Made by a program: the position numbers and the translations under genes
Source of the DNA: Gautieria morchelliformis
Taxonomy: Eukaryota > Basidiomycota > Agaricomycetes > Gomphales > Gomphaceae
DNA length: 64,000 nucleotides
Direction: 5' to 3'
Assembly: GCA_015179125.1 (NCBI GenBank)
Contig: WHVA01000481.1
Coordinates: 21,592 to 85,591, forward strand
Part shown: positions 51,934 through 63,641 of the stretch, piece by piece
Position numbering within the stretch: position 1 is the first letter of the stretch
Layout of the letters: every line of letters begins with the position of its first letter
The notes under the pieces: model-generated
The model's database searches: none
What the model was told of the DNA's origin: nothing
The model's input: the letters and a program-made list of their open reading frames with translations, nothing else

Positions 51934-54900
51934 GGAATCCCCAATGAGGCAGGGTCCATCACGGAGATAGTAGACACAATTCTCCGCTACGATGGACACT
52001 CAGAATGTACTTCCTTTGCAGTCACCAGCCTGGGGAAGCAAGACGTCATCCTCGGATTTACCTGGCTTCAGGAGCACAACCCGGAGATCAACTGGCAGAC
52101 TCGGAAAGTACTGATGAGTCGATGCCCAGCCAAGTGTCACATGTGCCGGTCGGAAGTGCGGAAGGAGTGCCAGGAGCAGCGGAAGACTGAACGGCTCATA
52201 CAGACATGTCGTTCTGGCCCCCATCCACTGCTTGCAGAAGAAGATTCGGAAGCGGAATTTGAACCAGGTCCCACTTCCAATTCCAATTCCAATTCCGACT
52301 CCGAGGTCATCCGACTCGGCCCGGAAGACACTCTGGTGGAAGGGGAGCGCTTGCTGTACGTAAACCTTCCACCGGAAGCGGAACACATCTGTGCCACCGG
52401 AAATATTTTGCAACGCCTTGCTGAAGCATCCAAGAAGCATGATAGAGTGGAGGCGGAAATTCCAGAGTACCTGCGGGAGTTCGAGGACGTCTTTGCCAAG
52501 GAGTCATTTGATGCCCTGCCTCCACGGAAGCTGTGGGACCATGCCATCGAGTTGGAGCCTGGGTCAAAGCCCACCAACTGCAAAGTCTACCCGCTGTCAC
52601 CCAAGGAGCAGGTAGAGCTCGATGCATTCCTTGCGGAAAACCTCCGTACAGGGAGGATCCGCCCCTCCAAGTCACCCATGGCATCTCCGGTGTTCTTCAT
52701 CAAGAAGAAGGACAGCTCACTCAGACTTGTGCAGGATTACCGGGCCTTGAATGCGATCACGATCAAGAACCAGTACCCCATTCCACTCATTTCCGAACTA
52801 ATCACACAACTCCGCGGGGCAAGGTACTTCACTAAGCTGGATGTCTGCTGGGGCTTCAATAATGTTCGTATCCGGGAGGGAGACGAGTGGAAGGCCGCAT
52901 TCCGCACCAACCGAGGACTCTTTGAGCCACAGGTCATGTTCTTCGGCCTCACCAACAGTCCCGCCACATTCCAGACGATGATGAATGACATTTTCCGTGA
53001 CATGATAGCAGAAGGGGCTGTCTGTGTCTACCTCGATGACATCCTCATCTTCACAAAAACAATGTCGGAACATCGGGAAGTCGTGCGGAGAGTGCTGGAA
53101 CGGCTCCGGGAATACAACCTGTGTCTCAAGCCGGAAAAGTGCGAATTTGAGTGGACGCGGATAGAATATCTTGGGGTGATTGTGTCAGAAGGAAAAGTGG
53201 AAATGGACCCAGTCAAAGTTTCCGGTGTATCGGATTGGCCTGTGCCGCGGAACAAGAAAGAGGTCCAGTCCTTCATTGGGTTTGTCAACTTCTACCGGCG
53301 GTTCATCAAGGACTTCTCCTGCCACGCTCATGCCCTCTTCAACCTCACCAAGAAGGAGGTTGGATGGCAGTGGGGAGAGCCGGAACAGGCCTCTGACAAA
53401 CTCAAAGAGCTGATCACTTCCGCCCCGGTCCTGATCTTTCCCGATGACTCTCGCCCTTATCAAGTCGAGGCGGATTCTTCCGACACAGCTACCGGAGCAG
53501 TCTTGTCACAACAGTCATCGGAAGATGATGGGGGATGGCGTCCGATTTCCTTCTTCTCTAAAAGCCTTAGTCCGGTCGAGCGGAACTATGAGATCCACAA
53601 CAAGGAGATGCTGGCAATCATCTGAGCGCTGGAGGAGTGGCGACACTTCCTCGAGGGTGCTCTATGCCCGTTTGAGATCTGGACAGACCACAAGAACCTC
53701 GAGTATTTCCGCACATCGAAGAAGTTGAACTGACAACAAGCACGGTGGTCCCTACACCTGTCCCGGTTCGACTTCATTCTCCACCACCGCCCCGGCCACA
53801 CCATGGGCAAGCCCGATGCCCTATCCCGCTGTGCAGATCATGGGAGCGGAAGTGGAGACAACGCGGATAGGACACTGCTCCGCCCTAGTCTCTGTGCAAT
53901 CCGCGCCCTAGAGGGAGTGACTGCGGTTGGGGTGGAAGCGGAAATGCTCTGGGACATCTGGAGGCAGTACCGGAATGGAGAGAAGGAAGAGTCGGTCGTG
54001 AAGGCAGTGGAGGAACTTCGGAAAGGGCACTCACGGTCTGTACGGGCAGTGGAATGGTCGGAACATGATGGACTGCTCCACTTCAGAGGCAAGGTCTATG
54101 TTCCAGGTGGGGCGGACCTCCGCCGCTGCATCGTGTCCCAGCACCATGACACGCAGGTTGCTGGGCATGCTGGCAGGTGGAAGACGCTGGAGTTAGTGGC
54201 TCGGAATTACTGGTGGCCTCAGATGTCCCACTACATTGGACAGTACGTGAAGACATGTGACCTTTGTCTCCGAACCAAAGCACAACGACATCCACCCGTC
54301 GGAGAACTTGTTCCGCTCCCGATTCCTGAATCCCGCTGGGACACCATCAGTGTCGACTTCATCGTTGAACTCCCAGAGTCTCATGGCTACGACGCGATCA
54401 TGAACGTCGTGGATTCGGTAAGCAAGGTGTCCCACTTCATTCCGATGCACACGACGATCACAGCCCTCGGAGCAGCCTGCCTGTTCCTTGCACATGTCTG
54501 GAAGTTGCATGGGCTCCCGAAGCAAGTTGTTTCCAACCGAGGTCCGCAGTTTGTCGCGGAACTGACTTGGGAGCTCTACCGCCTGCTCGGCATAAAGCTG
54601 GCTACCACCACAGCATACCATCCGCAGGGTGACAGACAAACGGAACGGGTCAATCAGGAGTTGGAGCAATATCTCCGCCTCTTTGTCAATGAGAGGCAGG
54701 ATGACTGGGATGAGTTACTTCCACTGGCGGAATTCCAATACAACAACCATGTACATTCCGCCACACAACATACTCCCTTCATGCTGGACTCCGGATGACA
54801 CCCGCGGATGGGCTTCGAGCCATGCCAGGCAGAGTCCTGACTCGAGACAGTCAATGAGTTCTGAGACCGCATGGACTCCACCCTTTCAGAAGCCAAGTCA

Positions 54901-55467
54901 GCCCTTGCGAAGGCCAAGGATGACATGGCAAGGTACTACAACCAATGCTGGGTTCCTGCCCCGGAGTACCAAGTTGGAGACAAGGTGTATCTAGATGCAA
55001 GTGACATCTGCACCACACACCCTTCACAGAAGCTTGCCCACCGCTACCTTGGGCCCTTCACAGTGATGCGGAGGGTTGGACGGAATGCATACCGCCTCTG
55101 ACTTCCGATGTCCATGTCCCGCCTCCACCCCGTCTTCAACGTGGTGAAGTTACTCCCTATGCTTGAGGACCCAATTCCAGGTCGGAAGGCTCGTCCGCCA
55201 CCTCCGCTGGAAATTGTAGATGGGGAAGAGCACTAGTGGAACAGATCCTGGACAGCCGGTTGGTGCGAGGACGACTCTAATTCCTCGTGAAATGGGAAGA
55301 GTATGGGTATGAGGAGAATTCGTGGGTCCCAGAGCAAGATGTTTCCGCTCCAGACAAACTCCGTGAGTTCTATAGGACACACCCCGGTGCCCCTCGCCAA
55401 ATCCGCTCGCTGGCATTTCAATCCCTCGTGTCCCGTGCTTCGAGGATGCAGCACGCTAGAGGGGGGG
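51934..55467 (+). pseudogene. Gypsy C pol, riddled with TGA stops
   Basis: Third gypsy lineage. Protease end (SLGKQDVILGFTWLQEHNPEINW) at about 52010-52090, then a small C-rich linker, RT (MASPVFFIKKKDSSLRLVQDYRALN, FGLTNSPATFQTMMNDIF, VYLDDILIFTK), RNase H ([26 protein letters not shown]), integrase (HHCC at about 54150-54270; SVDFIVELPESHGYDAIM; GPQFVAELTWELY; YHPQGDRQTERVNQELEQYL), and a chromodomain (FLVKWEEYGYEENSWVPEQDV). From 52114 to 55101 a single frame is kept and is stopped only by TGA at 53623, 53731, 54796, 54838, 54862 and 55099, all at positions where arginine CGA is expected. After that come a frameshift near 55230 and a TAA. The 5' part is replaced by LTR B. Inactive. Confidence 0.9.
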
Positions 55468-55686
55468 TGATGTCAGGGGACACCCTGTTTTCCATTTCCA
55501 GTTCTGACACCACACCCAGTTCCGACTCCATTTCCGACTCCGCTTCTGGTTCCGAATCCATCTCCGCCTCCGCTTTCGGAAATGATTCCGCTTCTGGGAG
55601 AACTTCCACCAGTTCTGTTCGCCTTGCCAGTTCCACTCCAATTTCCAACTTCCACTCTCGGAACAGTGTCGGAAATCAAGCGACTC
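55468..55686 (+). repeat. Partial LTR C
   Basis: Starts TGATGTCAGGGGACACC right after the polypurine run AGAGGGGGGG (about 55457-55467), with many TTCCG/TTCCGACTCC words. Interrupted on the right by LTR F. Confidence 0.65.
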
Positions 55687-56467
55687 GTGTAATAGGTGGC
55701 ATCAAGGGTTGATCAAGGGTCAGGGTGGTCAGGGAGATGCAGGGTTGATGGCGGGTGTCAAGTGTTGTCCCTGGCTGCGCAGCGTAGTATAATACGGGCT
55801 CGCTGACATTGGGGGTCCTTAGACTTTTCTCTTTGGATTTCCCCTTGTCAGGTGAGAATCCCCTCTCTTGTATACTCTGTTCATTTATACATACTTTGGA
55901 TTTCCCCTTGTCAGTCAGTTGTGTGGTAGTGTGATCTCCACAACCAGCCAGGGTTGCCCTTACTGTTGGGTGCATTTATGCTCCTGCACCAAAATCAAGC
56001 ATAATATATCCAATTTGTTGTGTGGCCTTCCAATTTCTTCTCACATTGCTCTTGTATTATGCATCCATTTCTCTGGTTATTTTCAAAATTTTCCACTCAT
56101 TTCTTATCTCTCTATTTCATCTTGTTATTCCTACTTTCACAAGCGGCTGCACCCAGCGGAGTCTGAAATGACTTCGACGCGCGAGCCCTTGGGCGCTAAA
56201 GGGCCGGGTAGTAGTACATGCGCAGTGGAACACATTTCCCCCTCTCTCAGTGACCACTAAATTCACTGAGAGAGGCAAGTAAATTAGTCTAGTAGTCTTT
56301 GCATTTATTAACCTAGAAATGTTCTGTAGTGAATTGATTTCTAGGTAGTGTATAATATATTTATAGTGACCACTAAATTCACTGAGAGAGTGAATTGATT
56401 TCTAGTCTATTCTTTTGAATAACAAGTCCATACCTACTGCCTATAATTCCTGTCCTCTACACTTACA
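55687..56467 (-). repeat. LTR F, split by a solo LTR G
   Basis: In minus orientation starts TGTAAGGGCAACCC after the polypurine tract GAAGAGGGGGAGGG and ends CACCTATTACA. About 282 bp once the solo LTR (55963-56461 plus one TTAC-containing 5-bp duplication) is removed. Contains a duplicated TGACAAGGGGAAATCCAAAG segment (55836-55855 and 55896-55915, opposite strand). It looks like the 3' LTR of the element carrying gag F. Confidence 0.6.
55963..56461 (+). mobile_element. Solo LTR G (copia)
   Basis: TGTTGGGTGCATTTATG ... CCTGTCCTCTACA with TSD CTTAC at 55958-55962 and 56462-56466. Nearly identical to the LTRs of the copia at 18.6-23.9 kb, opposite orientation. Formed by LTR-LTR recombination. 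Confidence 0.95.
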
Positions 56468-57681
56468 CCCTCCCCCTCTTCATCAATCTGTTGAAGAGAA
56501 TTTTGACCAAGATCCGTCTCCGGATCCTCGGCCTCATCGTCGTGCTTCATGGCTGCTGTCCTTATACTGGACCTAAGCTGGGGGCACTCTGCCTTCTTGT
56601 GGCCAGGTTGGCCGCATTCAAAGCACGTGGTGTTGCTTTGGCTGCCGCTGGGTCTGTCATTAGGCCGGCCCAACATTTTCGTTGGTGGGGCAGGTCGTGG
56701 GGACGACCCTGATGCTTGAGGCTGTTTAGCTTCAGGCGGGTGTCCAGCTTGCGCTGGGCATGATGGCGGTAGCCGTTGTCCTGTTCCACTTCTTGAGAAC
56801 AGGCTGGGCCTGGTCAGGCCCGTTTGTGTCAACGGCTTGCTCCCTGTGAGCTGGGCAGCGCTTGCCGTTGCTGCTGCGCTTTCTGCGCGGCCCATCCCCA
56901 TGTTGTATCGGGATGCCTCCTTGATCATCCGGGCCATTTCGAAGAGTTGCTCTATTGAGCTGCTCTCGGCATTATAGCCCTTTTTGAGGACCTCGTTGTG
57001 CAGCGTTTCGCGCAGTGCCGATACGAACCGTCTCCGCAATGTGTAATCGTCTGGCAGCTGTATCATATGTGCCGCGTATTTCGTGAGCTCGTTCAGCATC
57101 TCCTGAATGGTTTTCATGCCCTGCATGACCACGTCAAATTTATTCGATGCGTGATGGTATGTCAGTGTGTGCAAGAACCTTTTTTGAAGGCCTTGCATCA
57201 CAGTTTCCAGCGTCCAGCTGCGGACCTGGCGATCGAAGCGTTCAACGTTTCGAAGGAACCACTCCTGGGCTTCGCTGGTGAGGTGAGTGCCCATGTAGCC
57301 GACCTGCATGCTGGTTGGCCCTAGGAGGCAATTCATTTTCAGCCATTGCAGGATGGCTGCCACGGAGATTTCAAACTCTTCGAGGTCAGATCCCCCGGCA
57401 TATGGCTCGGGGTGAGCCAATTTTACGCCAGCTTTCGCTAGCACAGACTTCTCCGGGTCTGTGTCCGCGGCGTCTGCTAACGCCACGCAGATCATCCATG
57501 TGATCCCGTCGTACGGCTCCATTGGCACGACATCGGCCTGGTCAGGGATTCCCTGGCCTTCCGTTGGGGCCATGGATCGCTCACGCGGCTGTGACACCGC
57601 GCGGGGCAGGCTGTTATATGCCCTGGGGCCCGGGTCAGGCTCGGGATCGGGAGCATTTTGTGCTCTCAGTTCCGGGGGCAT
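56468..57681 (-). CDS. Gag F with CCHC knuckle, no pol attached
   Basis: Gypsy-type Gag of about 405 aa. Order: Pro-rich N-terminus, PYAGGSDLEEFEISVAAILQWLKMN (capsid-like start), YMGTHLTSEAQEWFLRNVERF, ETVMQGLQKRFLHTLTYHHASNKFDVVMQG, MLNELTKYAAHMIQLPDDYTLRRRFVSALRETLHNEVLKKGYN, a Pro/Ser/Gln linker and CCHC knuckle CFECGQPGHKKAEC near residue 360. It ends in QQIDEEGEG, whose codons form the polypurine tract, and LTR F starts directly after. No protease or RT follows, so this is either a non-autonomous gag-only element or an internal deletion. The frame is open throughout and continues into the LTR. The 5' side is cut by LTR E at 57772. Confidence 0.8.
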
Positions 57682-57771
57682 TTTGTGCCTGGTGTCCCCG
57701 GTCAGTCCCGCATTGCGGATCCGCAGCCTGCTGTTCTAGGCTGCGCGCACCTGCCGTGCATTCTGTACGGC

Positions 57772-58018
57772 TGTTTTGGAACCCTTCAAGACTTTGGTGT
57801 TATTGCTAACACTTCAATCTATCAGAACGTGTCGTTTACGAGACTCAAAGAATATTTGTACCTTGGTTGCAATCCGCATAAAAACTAGTCCAAGTTAATA
57901 CGGATGGAAGGCAATATGTTTCTTAGCAGCACTGAACAATAAACTAAAAGAATGTAGGTTCAAGGACACTATCGGGGTCCAAGCGTATTCCAAAATAGAA
58001 AGGAATGTACTTAGCAGG
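57772..58018 (-). mobile_element. LTR E, truncated by gypsy B
   Basis: Matches the 3' 250 bp of the 1.5 kb LTR E. Its remaining part is presumably beyond the window, because gypsy B inserted at 58019; GCAGG at 58014-58018 is the likely left target duplication. Confidence 0.85.
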
Positions 58019-58555
58019 TGTAAGGACCCGGCCTTTGGCCGGCTACTTACCGGTAGAACCTTCTTCCGAGCCCCAAGCCTTGTGATATCCGTGCCCGAGT
58101 ACATATGATACTTATCCGCGCCCGAGCCCGAGCCCGAGCTTGAACTCATATCCGACCTTGATCCCATGCCCGTATCCCCTTAGTTACTGATTCCGCTCCA
58201 TCACGCATCATTCGTATATTACCTCGCCCTGACCTCCACTAATCCGTTCGCCCCTGACTTGCACCTCGTCCGTATATAACCCCCTTGTATGCATTCCTAC
58301 TCCTCAGTCTGAAAATCAACTATCGTGTCCCTTCGATCCCTAGCTAGTTTCTACGCCTCGCCTCTTAAGCTAGAACCTCGCCTCTTATTCGTTTACCTCC
58401 GAAGTTGGGACTCGTGCGTAGGGTCGGCGCAGCACATAAGCTGAAGCCAAGTCCCTCTCCGACTTCCCCATCCAAACCTCGCCCTGTAACCTCGGACCTT
58501 GACTCGGGTTTTGTCCCCGACCTCGGTCAACCTTACGACGGATCGTATCGTAACA
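58019..58555 (+). repeat. LTR B, 5' LTR of the third copy
   Basis: 537 bp TGTAAGGACCCGGCC ... GTATCGTAACA. Includes a (CCCGAG)3-like run near 58122-58140 and seven CCTCG words. Confidence 0.93.
58273..58316 (+). promoter_or_regulatory. TATA box and predicted transcript start of gypsy B
   Basis: TATATAA at 58273-58279; CAGTCTGAAAAT at 58305-58316, about 32 nt downstream, is the exact complement of the PBS. Confidence 0.7.
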
Positions 58556-58557
58556 GT

Positions 58558-58569
58558 ATTTTCAGACTG
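58558..58569 (+). promoter_or_regulatory. Self-complementary primer-binding site of gypsy B
   Basis: ATTTTCAGACTG, two bases after the LTR end, perfectly complementary to 58305-58316. Conserved in the minus-strand copy at about 28156-28167. Confidence 0.75.
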
Positions 58570-58598
58570 CTTACACCCTACGTATCCCTTTTTTCACG

Positions 58599-59831
58599 AT
58601 GTCCATGATAACTCGTTCTCGCACCCTTCGGGGTATCTCAGAACAGCGACGTTTCTCGGAAGCCCCCGATGACTCACCCCCGTCCCCGGGGATACCCCTC
58701 GCAGACCCCGCCGAGCCTAGTAACAAAGGCAAAGGTAGGGCTAACCTCGGTGACCCTTCAGGTGATCCAGGTGATGGCTCTAGAAGTTCTGACAACGATC
58801 GGGACCTCCCCAACCTTCCGCCCGAGGACCTCGGTGACCTCGAGGACAACGAGCTTATGCGTCGAGTGTTCATCAAACTCGCGAAACCTCGCGAATCCGA
58901 AGCACGAGCCAAGGTCAAGGAACCGGATAGTTATGACGGTACTGACCAAGCCAAGCTTCGCACTTTCTTCCTTCAATGTGTACTCAACTTCAGAGATCGC
59001 CCCACCGCGTTCAAGACTGGGGCCTCAAAGGTGCAGTATGCTATTTCTTACCTGTCCGGCTCGGCTCTGCAATATTTCGAGCCGGCGATCCTCGGCGAAG
59101 TCCAACCCGAGCCAGATTGGCTCGAGGACTGGGACAGCTTCAAGGCCGAGCTCGAGCTTAACTTCGGCCCATACGACAACGCGGCCCAAGCCGAGATTGA
59201 CCTCGAGAAGATCGTTATGAAAGAGCACCACAAGGCCGCGTGATTCTTTATCGATTTCGCCCGAGCTTCGACTCGGACTCAGTGGAACGACGCGGCCCTC
59301 CGACACTTTGCCTATAAGGGTTTGGCCAAACGAATCAAGGACGACTTACTTCACTTCCCTCGATTCCGCAGCCTCGCCGAGCTTAGGAACTTCGCGCTGG
59401 AATGCGATAGCCGTTACTGGGAGCGAAAGGAATACGACGCCATGATCAATGGTCGTAGCTCCCAGCCTGCACGCACCCCTAATCAGTCCAGTAGCAATGC
59501 CACTAACAACCACCAGCCTTCCAGTGGTTCCAATAACAATAAGAACCGCAACAAGACTAACAACAGCGGCAAGGGTTCCAACAACAACAACTCTTCGAAC
59601 AACAAGAGCCAGCCCGACATTTCGAGCAAACTCGGGAAGGATGGCAAACTGCTTCCCGAGGAGCGCCAACGTCGGGTCGACCAAGGCCTTTGTCTGCTTT
59701 GCGGCACCAAAGGTCACGTCGTCAAGGACTGCCCGAAGAACAAGTCTACCAATAGTAGCGGTTCTAAAGGTCGGGCAACGAAGACCCCTAACGAGGGGAC
59801 TTCGGCCTCCATTACGGAGGTGAAAAAATAG
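58599..59831 (+). pseudogene. Gypsy B gag, third copy (one TGA)
   Basis: Starts MSMITRSRTLRGISEQRRF. Capsid-like region FFLQCVLNFRDRP, AISYLSGSALQYFEP, FGPYDNAAQAEIDLEKIVMKEHHKAA, then TGA at 59241-59243 where the minus-strand copy has CGA; the same frame resumes FFIDFARASTRTQWNDAALRHFAYKGLAKRIKDDLL, a Ser/Asn-rich tract and CCHC CLLCGTKGHVVKDC. Ends ITEVKK with TAG at 59829. Without the TGA it would be about 410 aa. Confidence 0.92.
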
Positions 59832-62800
59832 GTAGCAACCTTGGAACCACACGATCCGAGGATTGCGGTAACCTCACCCGTGTGCTCAGACTCAGCGCCG
59901 CTTCTCATTCATTGTCCAAAGATTCCCTTAATGTAGATCTAACCTCGCCTTCGCTTCCCAACGTCGCTTTTGTTGCATTAGTTGACTGCGGGTCCTCAGA
60001 CTGTTTTATTGAATCCAGATTTGTCCAGAAGTACTCCATGCCTGCTTATCCTGTCTCTCCTATACCCTTGAAACTATTTGACGGTAGTACTAACACTACC
60101 ATTACCCAAGCTCTAGACCTCTGCATTTGCTTTCCGACCGGCGAACAACAATGGGTTACCTTCTACGTAACCTCGCTCGACTCAAGTTGCTCGATGGTAC
60201 TTGGCCACAACTGGCTCACCCGCTACAATCCGTCGATTGACTGGGTATTGGGCAGTATTACTTTCAAGACCATCGACCTAACAACGACTCCAGCGACCCC
60301 GGCGACGTCAGCCCGCTCAGCTTCGGCTACGACTTCGACCTCGCCTACGGCATCTTCGCCCTCGCCTCCGACCTCGCTTCCGAAGTTGCAAGCACCCCTC
60401 GTTTCCCTAATCAATGCACCCGCTTTCATGCGCGCATCTAGATTGGAAGGGTCCGAAGTGTTTCAGCTCAATTTGGCTTCGCCTGAGCTCCTCGCCAGAG
60501 GGGCAACATCGGGAGGAAGCTCTTCCGAGCTTCCTGAGAACATTAGGAAACATGTTCCTGAAGAATACCACGAATTTCCAGATGTGTTCAGCAAAGCACG
60601 CGCTGACACTCTAGCTCCCCACCGACCTCACGATATCAAAATCAACCTCGAAGAAGGGACCTCGCCACCAATCGGTCCCATCTACTCTCTCTCAGCTTCC
60701 GAACTCAAAGCACTTCGCGAGTTCATCGACGAGCATTTAAACATCGGTTTCATCCGACCTTCACGCTCGCCTCATGGTGCACCGGTATTGTTCGTTCGCA
60801 AAAAAGATGGCTCACTTCGGTTGTGTGTCGACTTCCGAGGTTTGAACAAAATCTCAAAAAAAGATCGGTATCCATTGCGATTGATTGCTGACTTACTTGA
60901 TGCTCCAAAGAATGCTCGCATCTATACGAAAATTGACCTTCGTCACGCTTACCACCTCGTACGGGTGGCCGAGGGTGACGAATGGAAAACCGCCTTCAGG
61001 ACTCGCTATGGGTCTTTTGAATGGTTGGTTATGCCATTTGGTCTCACTAATGGCCCTGCTGCCTTCCAGAGATTCATGAACGAGGTGTTCGCCGACCTTT
61101 TGGACGTTTGTGTGGTGGTATACTTGGATGACATTCTAATCTACTCCAGTGACCCCTCCAAACATGTTGAACATGTCAAGGAAGTCTTGCGACGACTACG
61201 ACTCAACAACCTCTTCGCCAAAGAAGACAAATGCGAGTTCCATCGCGACTCGGTTGAATTCCTCGGCTACATACTCTCTCCCGAGGGCCTCACTATGGCA
61301 GATGACAAAGTAAAGGTCATTCAAGACTGGCCTGAACCTCGCAAAGTTCGCGACATCCAATCCTTCCTCGGCTTCGCCAACTTCTACCGACGTTTCATTC
61401 ACAACTACTCAGACATCACCATTCCTCTCACCCGACTTACCCGCAAGGGTACCCCTTGGAATTTTTCCGAGGATTGTCGACGGGCTTTCAACCTGTTGAA
61501 GAGGGCGTTCACTACCGCCCCTATCCTTACTCACTGGATTCCTGACCTTCCACTGATCGTAGAGACTGATGCATCAGATTATGCCTTAGCGGCAATCTTA
61601 TCACTACGAACCTCGGAAGGCGAACTTCATCCCGTCGCTTTCCACTCCCGCACATTCACCTCTACCGAGCTCAACTACGATGTTCACGACAAGGAGCTCC
61701 TCGCCATTTTTGAAGCCTTTCAACGCTGGCGACACTACCTAGAGGGCTCAGGCGAACCAGTTGACGTTATCACCGATCACAAGAACCTCGAATACTTTTC
61801 AACTACGAAGCTCTTGACCCGTCGACAAGCTCGGTGGTCGGAATACCTTTCCCAGTTCAACCTCGCCATACGCTTCCGACCAGGTCGCCTCGGAACGAAG
61901 CCTGACTCTCTCACTAGACGATGGGACGTCTACCTTAAAGAGGGGAATAGCGACTATGCCACCATAAACCCGCAGAACCTACGGCCAGTGTTTACTCAGC
62001 ACCAGCTGGCATCTCCCTTAGAGCTACTAACCTCGCTCCCATCGTACTCCGAGCCGCTTCACTGCTTGATACCGAGCAGATCCGAGCTGACATACTAGCA
62101 AACCTCCCCTCGGACCCCATAGCCAAGTCGCACCTCGGCTTGGTTAATGACCCGAGGTGGACCACAGACCCCGAGGGATTTCTCAAACTTGACAACCGAA
62201 CCTATGTTCCAGCGGCCCAAGACCTTCGACTTCGCATCCTGCAATACAAGCACGATCACATTCTCTCGGGACACTTCGGGGTCAACAAGACCTTGGAGCT
62301 GATCCGACGAGACTATACTTGGCCAGGGATTAGATCCTTTGTCAAGGAGTATTGCAAGACGTGTACCACTTGTATGCGAAGCAAGCCGCAACGTCACAAA
62401 CCCTATGGTCTCCTCAAACAACTTCCTGTTCCCGAGAAACCTTGGAATTCCATATCTATGGATTTCATTGAGCAACTCCCCCCTTCGTCCGAGTTCACCT
62501 CCATCCTAGTGATTGTTGACCGCTTCACTAAGCAGGTGATCTTCATTCCAACCACAGACAAGATAACCTCGCAAGAGCTCGCTCACCTCTTCGTCCTTCA
62601 TGTCTTTTCAAAGCATGGAGTTCCCTCGCACGTCACCTCGGACAGGGGTTCCGAGTTCGTCTCGCATTTCTGGCGTTCTCTAGGGAAAGCCTTGGACATG
62701 CGGTTGCATTTCACCTCGGGATATCATCCCGAGGGTGACGGTCAGACCGAGCGTGCTAACCAAACTTTGGAACAGTACCTCAGGATCTATTGCAACTATC

Positions 62801-63539
62801 AGCAGTCCAATTGGGCTTCGCTCCTTCCCCTAGCCGAGTTCGCTTACAACAACGCGCCTAGCGCAACCACCGGCATCTCCCCATTCTTTGCCAATAAAGG
62901 CTACCATCCGAACCTCGCAGTTCACCCCGAGCGCGACCTCGCCTCGGCACGAGCCCGAGACTTCGTGGTTGACCTGGACGAGCTTCACCAAGAACTTCGC
63001 CACGCCATCCTCGAGGCTCAGAAAACTTACCAAGCCTCGGCCGATGTTCGTCGCAAGCCCGCTCCTGATTTCCAAGTAGGATCCCTCGCTTTGTAAAGGC
63101 ACAGTACTTTCGAACAACTCGGCCTACCAAGAAGCTCGCCGAGAAGTTCTTGGGTCCTTTTGAGATCATTTCCCGAGCGGGTACTCACTCCTTCACCCTT
63201 CGACTTCCAGAACACATGCATTCAGTCCATCCGGTCTTCCACGTATCTATGCTCGAACCAGCCTCGCCCAACACCATACCAAACCGATTTCAGCCGCCTC
63301 CGCCCCCAGTCGTTATCGACGGCGAACCCGAGTTCGAGGTTTCCGAAATCCTCGACTCGAAGATCGATAATAGACGCAAGAGCTGCAAATTACTCTACCT
63401 TGTTAGGTGGACTGGTTACGAAGGTACCGACGAAGAAACCTCGTGGATCCTCGCTTCCGAGCTTGATCATGCCTCGGAGCTGGTCACGGATTTCCATGAC
63501 TCTTACCCGGGCAAGCCCGGCCCCTTGACTGCTCTATGA
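59828..63539 (+). pseudogene. Gypsy B pol, third copy (two frameshifts)
   Basis: Continues in the -1 frame from G AAA AAA TAG (59822-59831). Protease VALVDCGSSDCFIESRFV, RT with VVYLDDILIYSSDPSKH, RNase H ETDASDYALAAILSLRTSEGELHPVAFHSRTF, integrase HHCC and core (SISMDFIEQLPPSSEF, TSDRGSEFVSHFW, HPEGDGQTERANQ), chromodomain CKLLYLVRWTGYEGTDEETSWILASELDHA. A 1-nt deletion near 62012 and another near 63090 (both visible against sister copies) shift the frame. Otherwise well preserved, and it serves as the reference for the CGA positions lost in the other copies. Ends PLTAL at 63539. Confidence 0.95.
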
Positions 63540-63641
63540 TCGTTTTCCCTGTTAATCCCCATGACCCCGGTAGTTAGATGACAAAAACCCTTCAAAACAA
63601 AATCGATAAAATCCAAGAAAAGTCTATTATCCATTTACTAG

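Noticed and set aside
55418-55648. Acidic antisense ORF in gypsy C, possibly another accessory gene
   Set aside because: It overlaps LTR C and the chromodomain end, is Glu-rich only because the plus strand is TTCCG/CCTCC-rich, and has no cysteine cluster.
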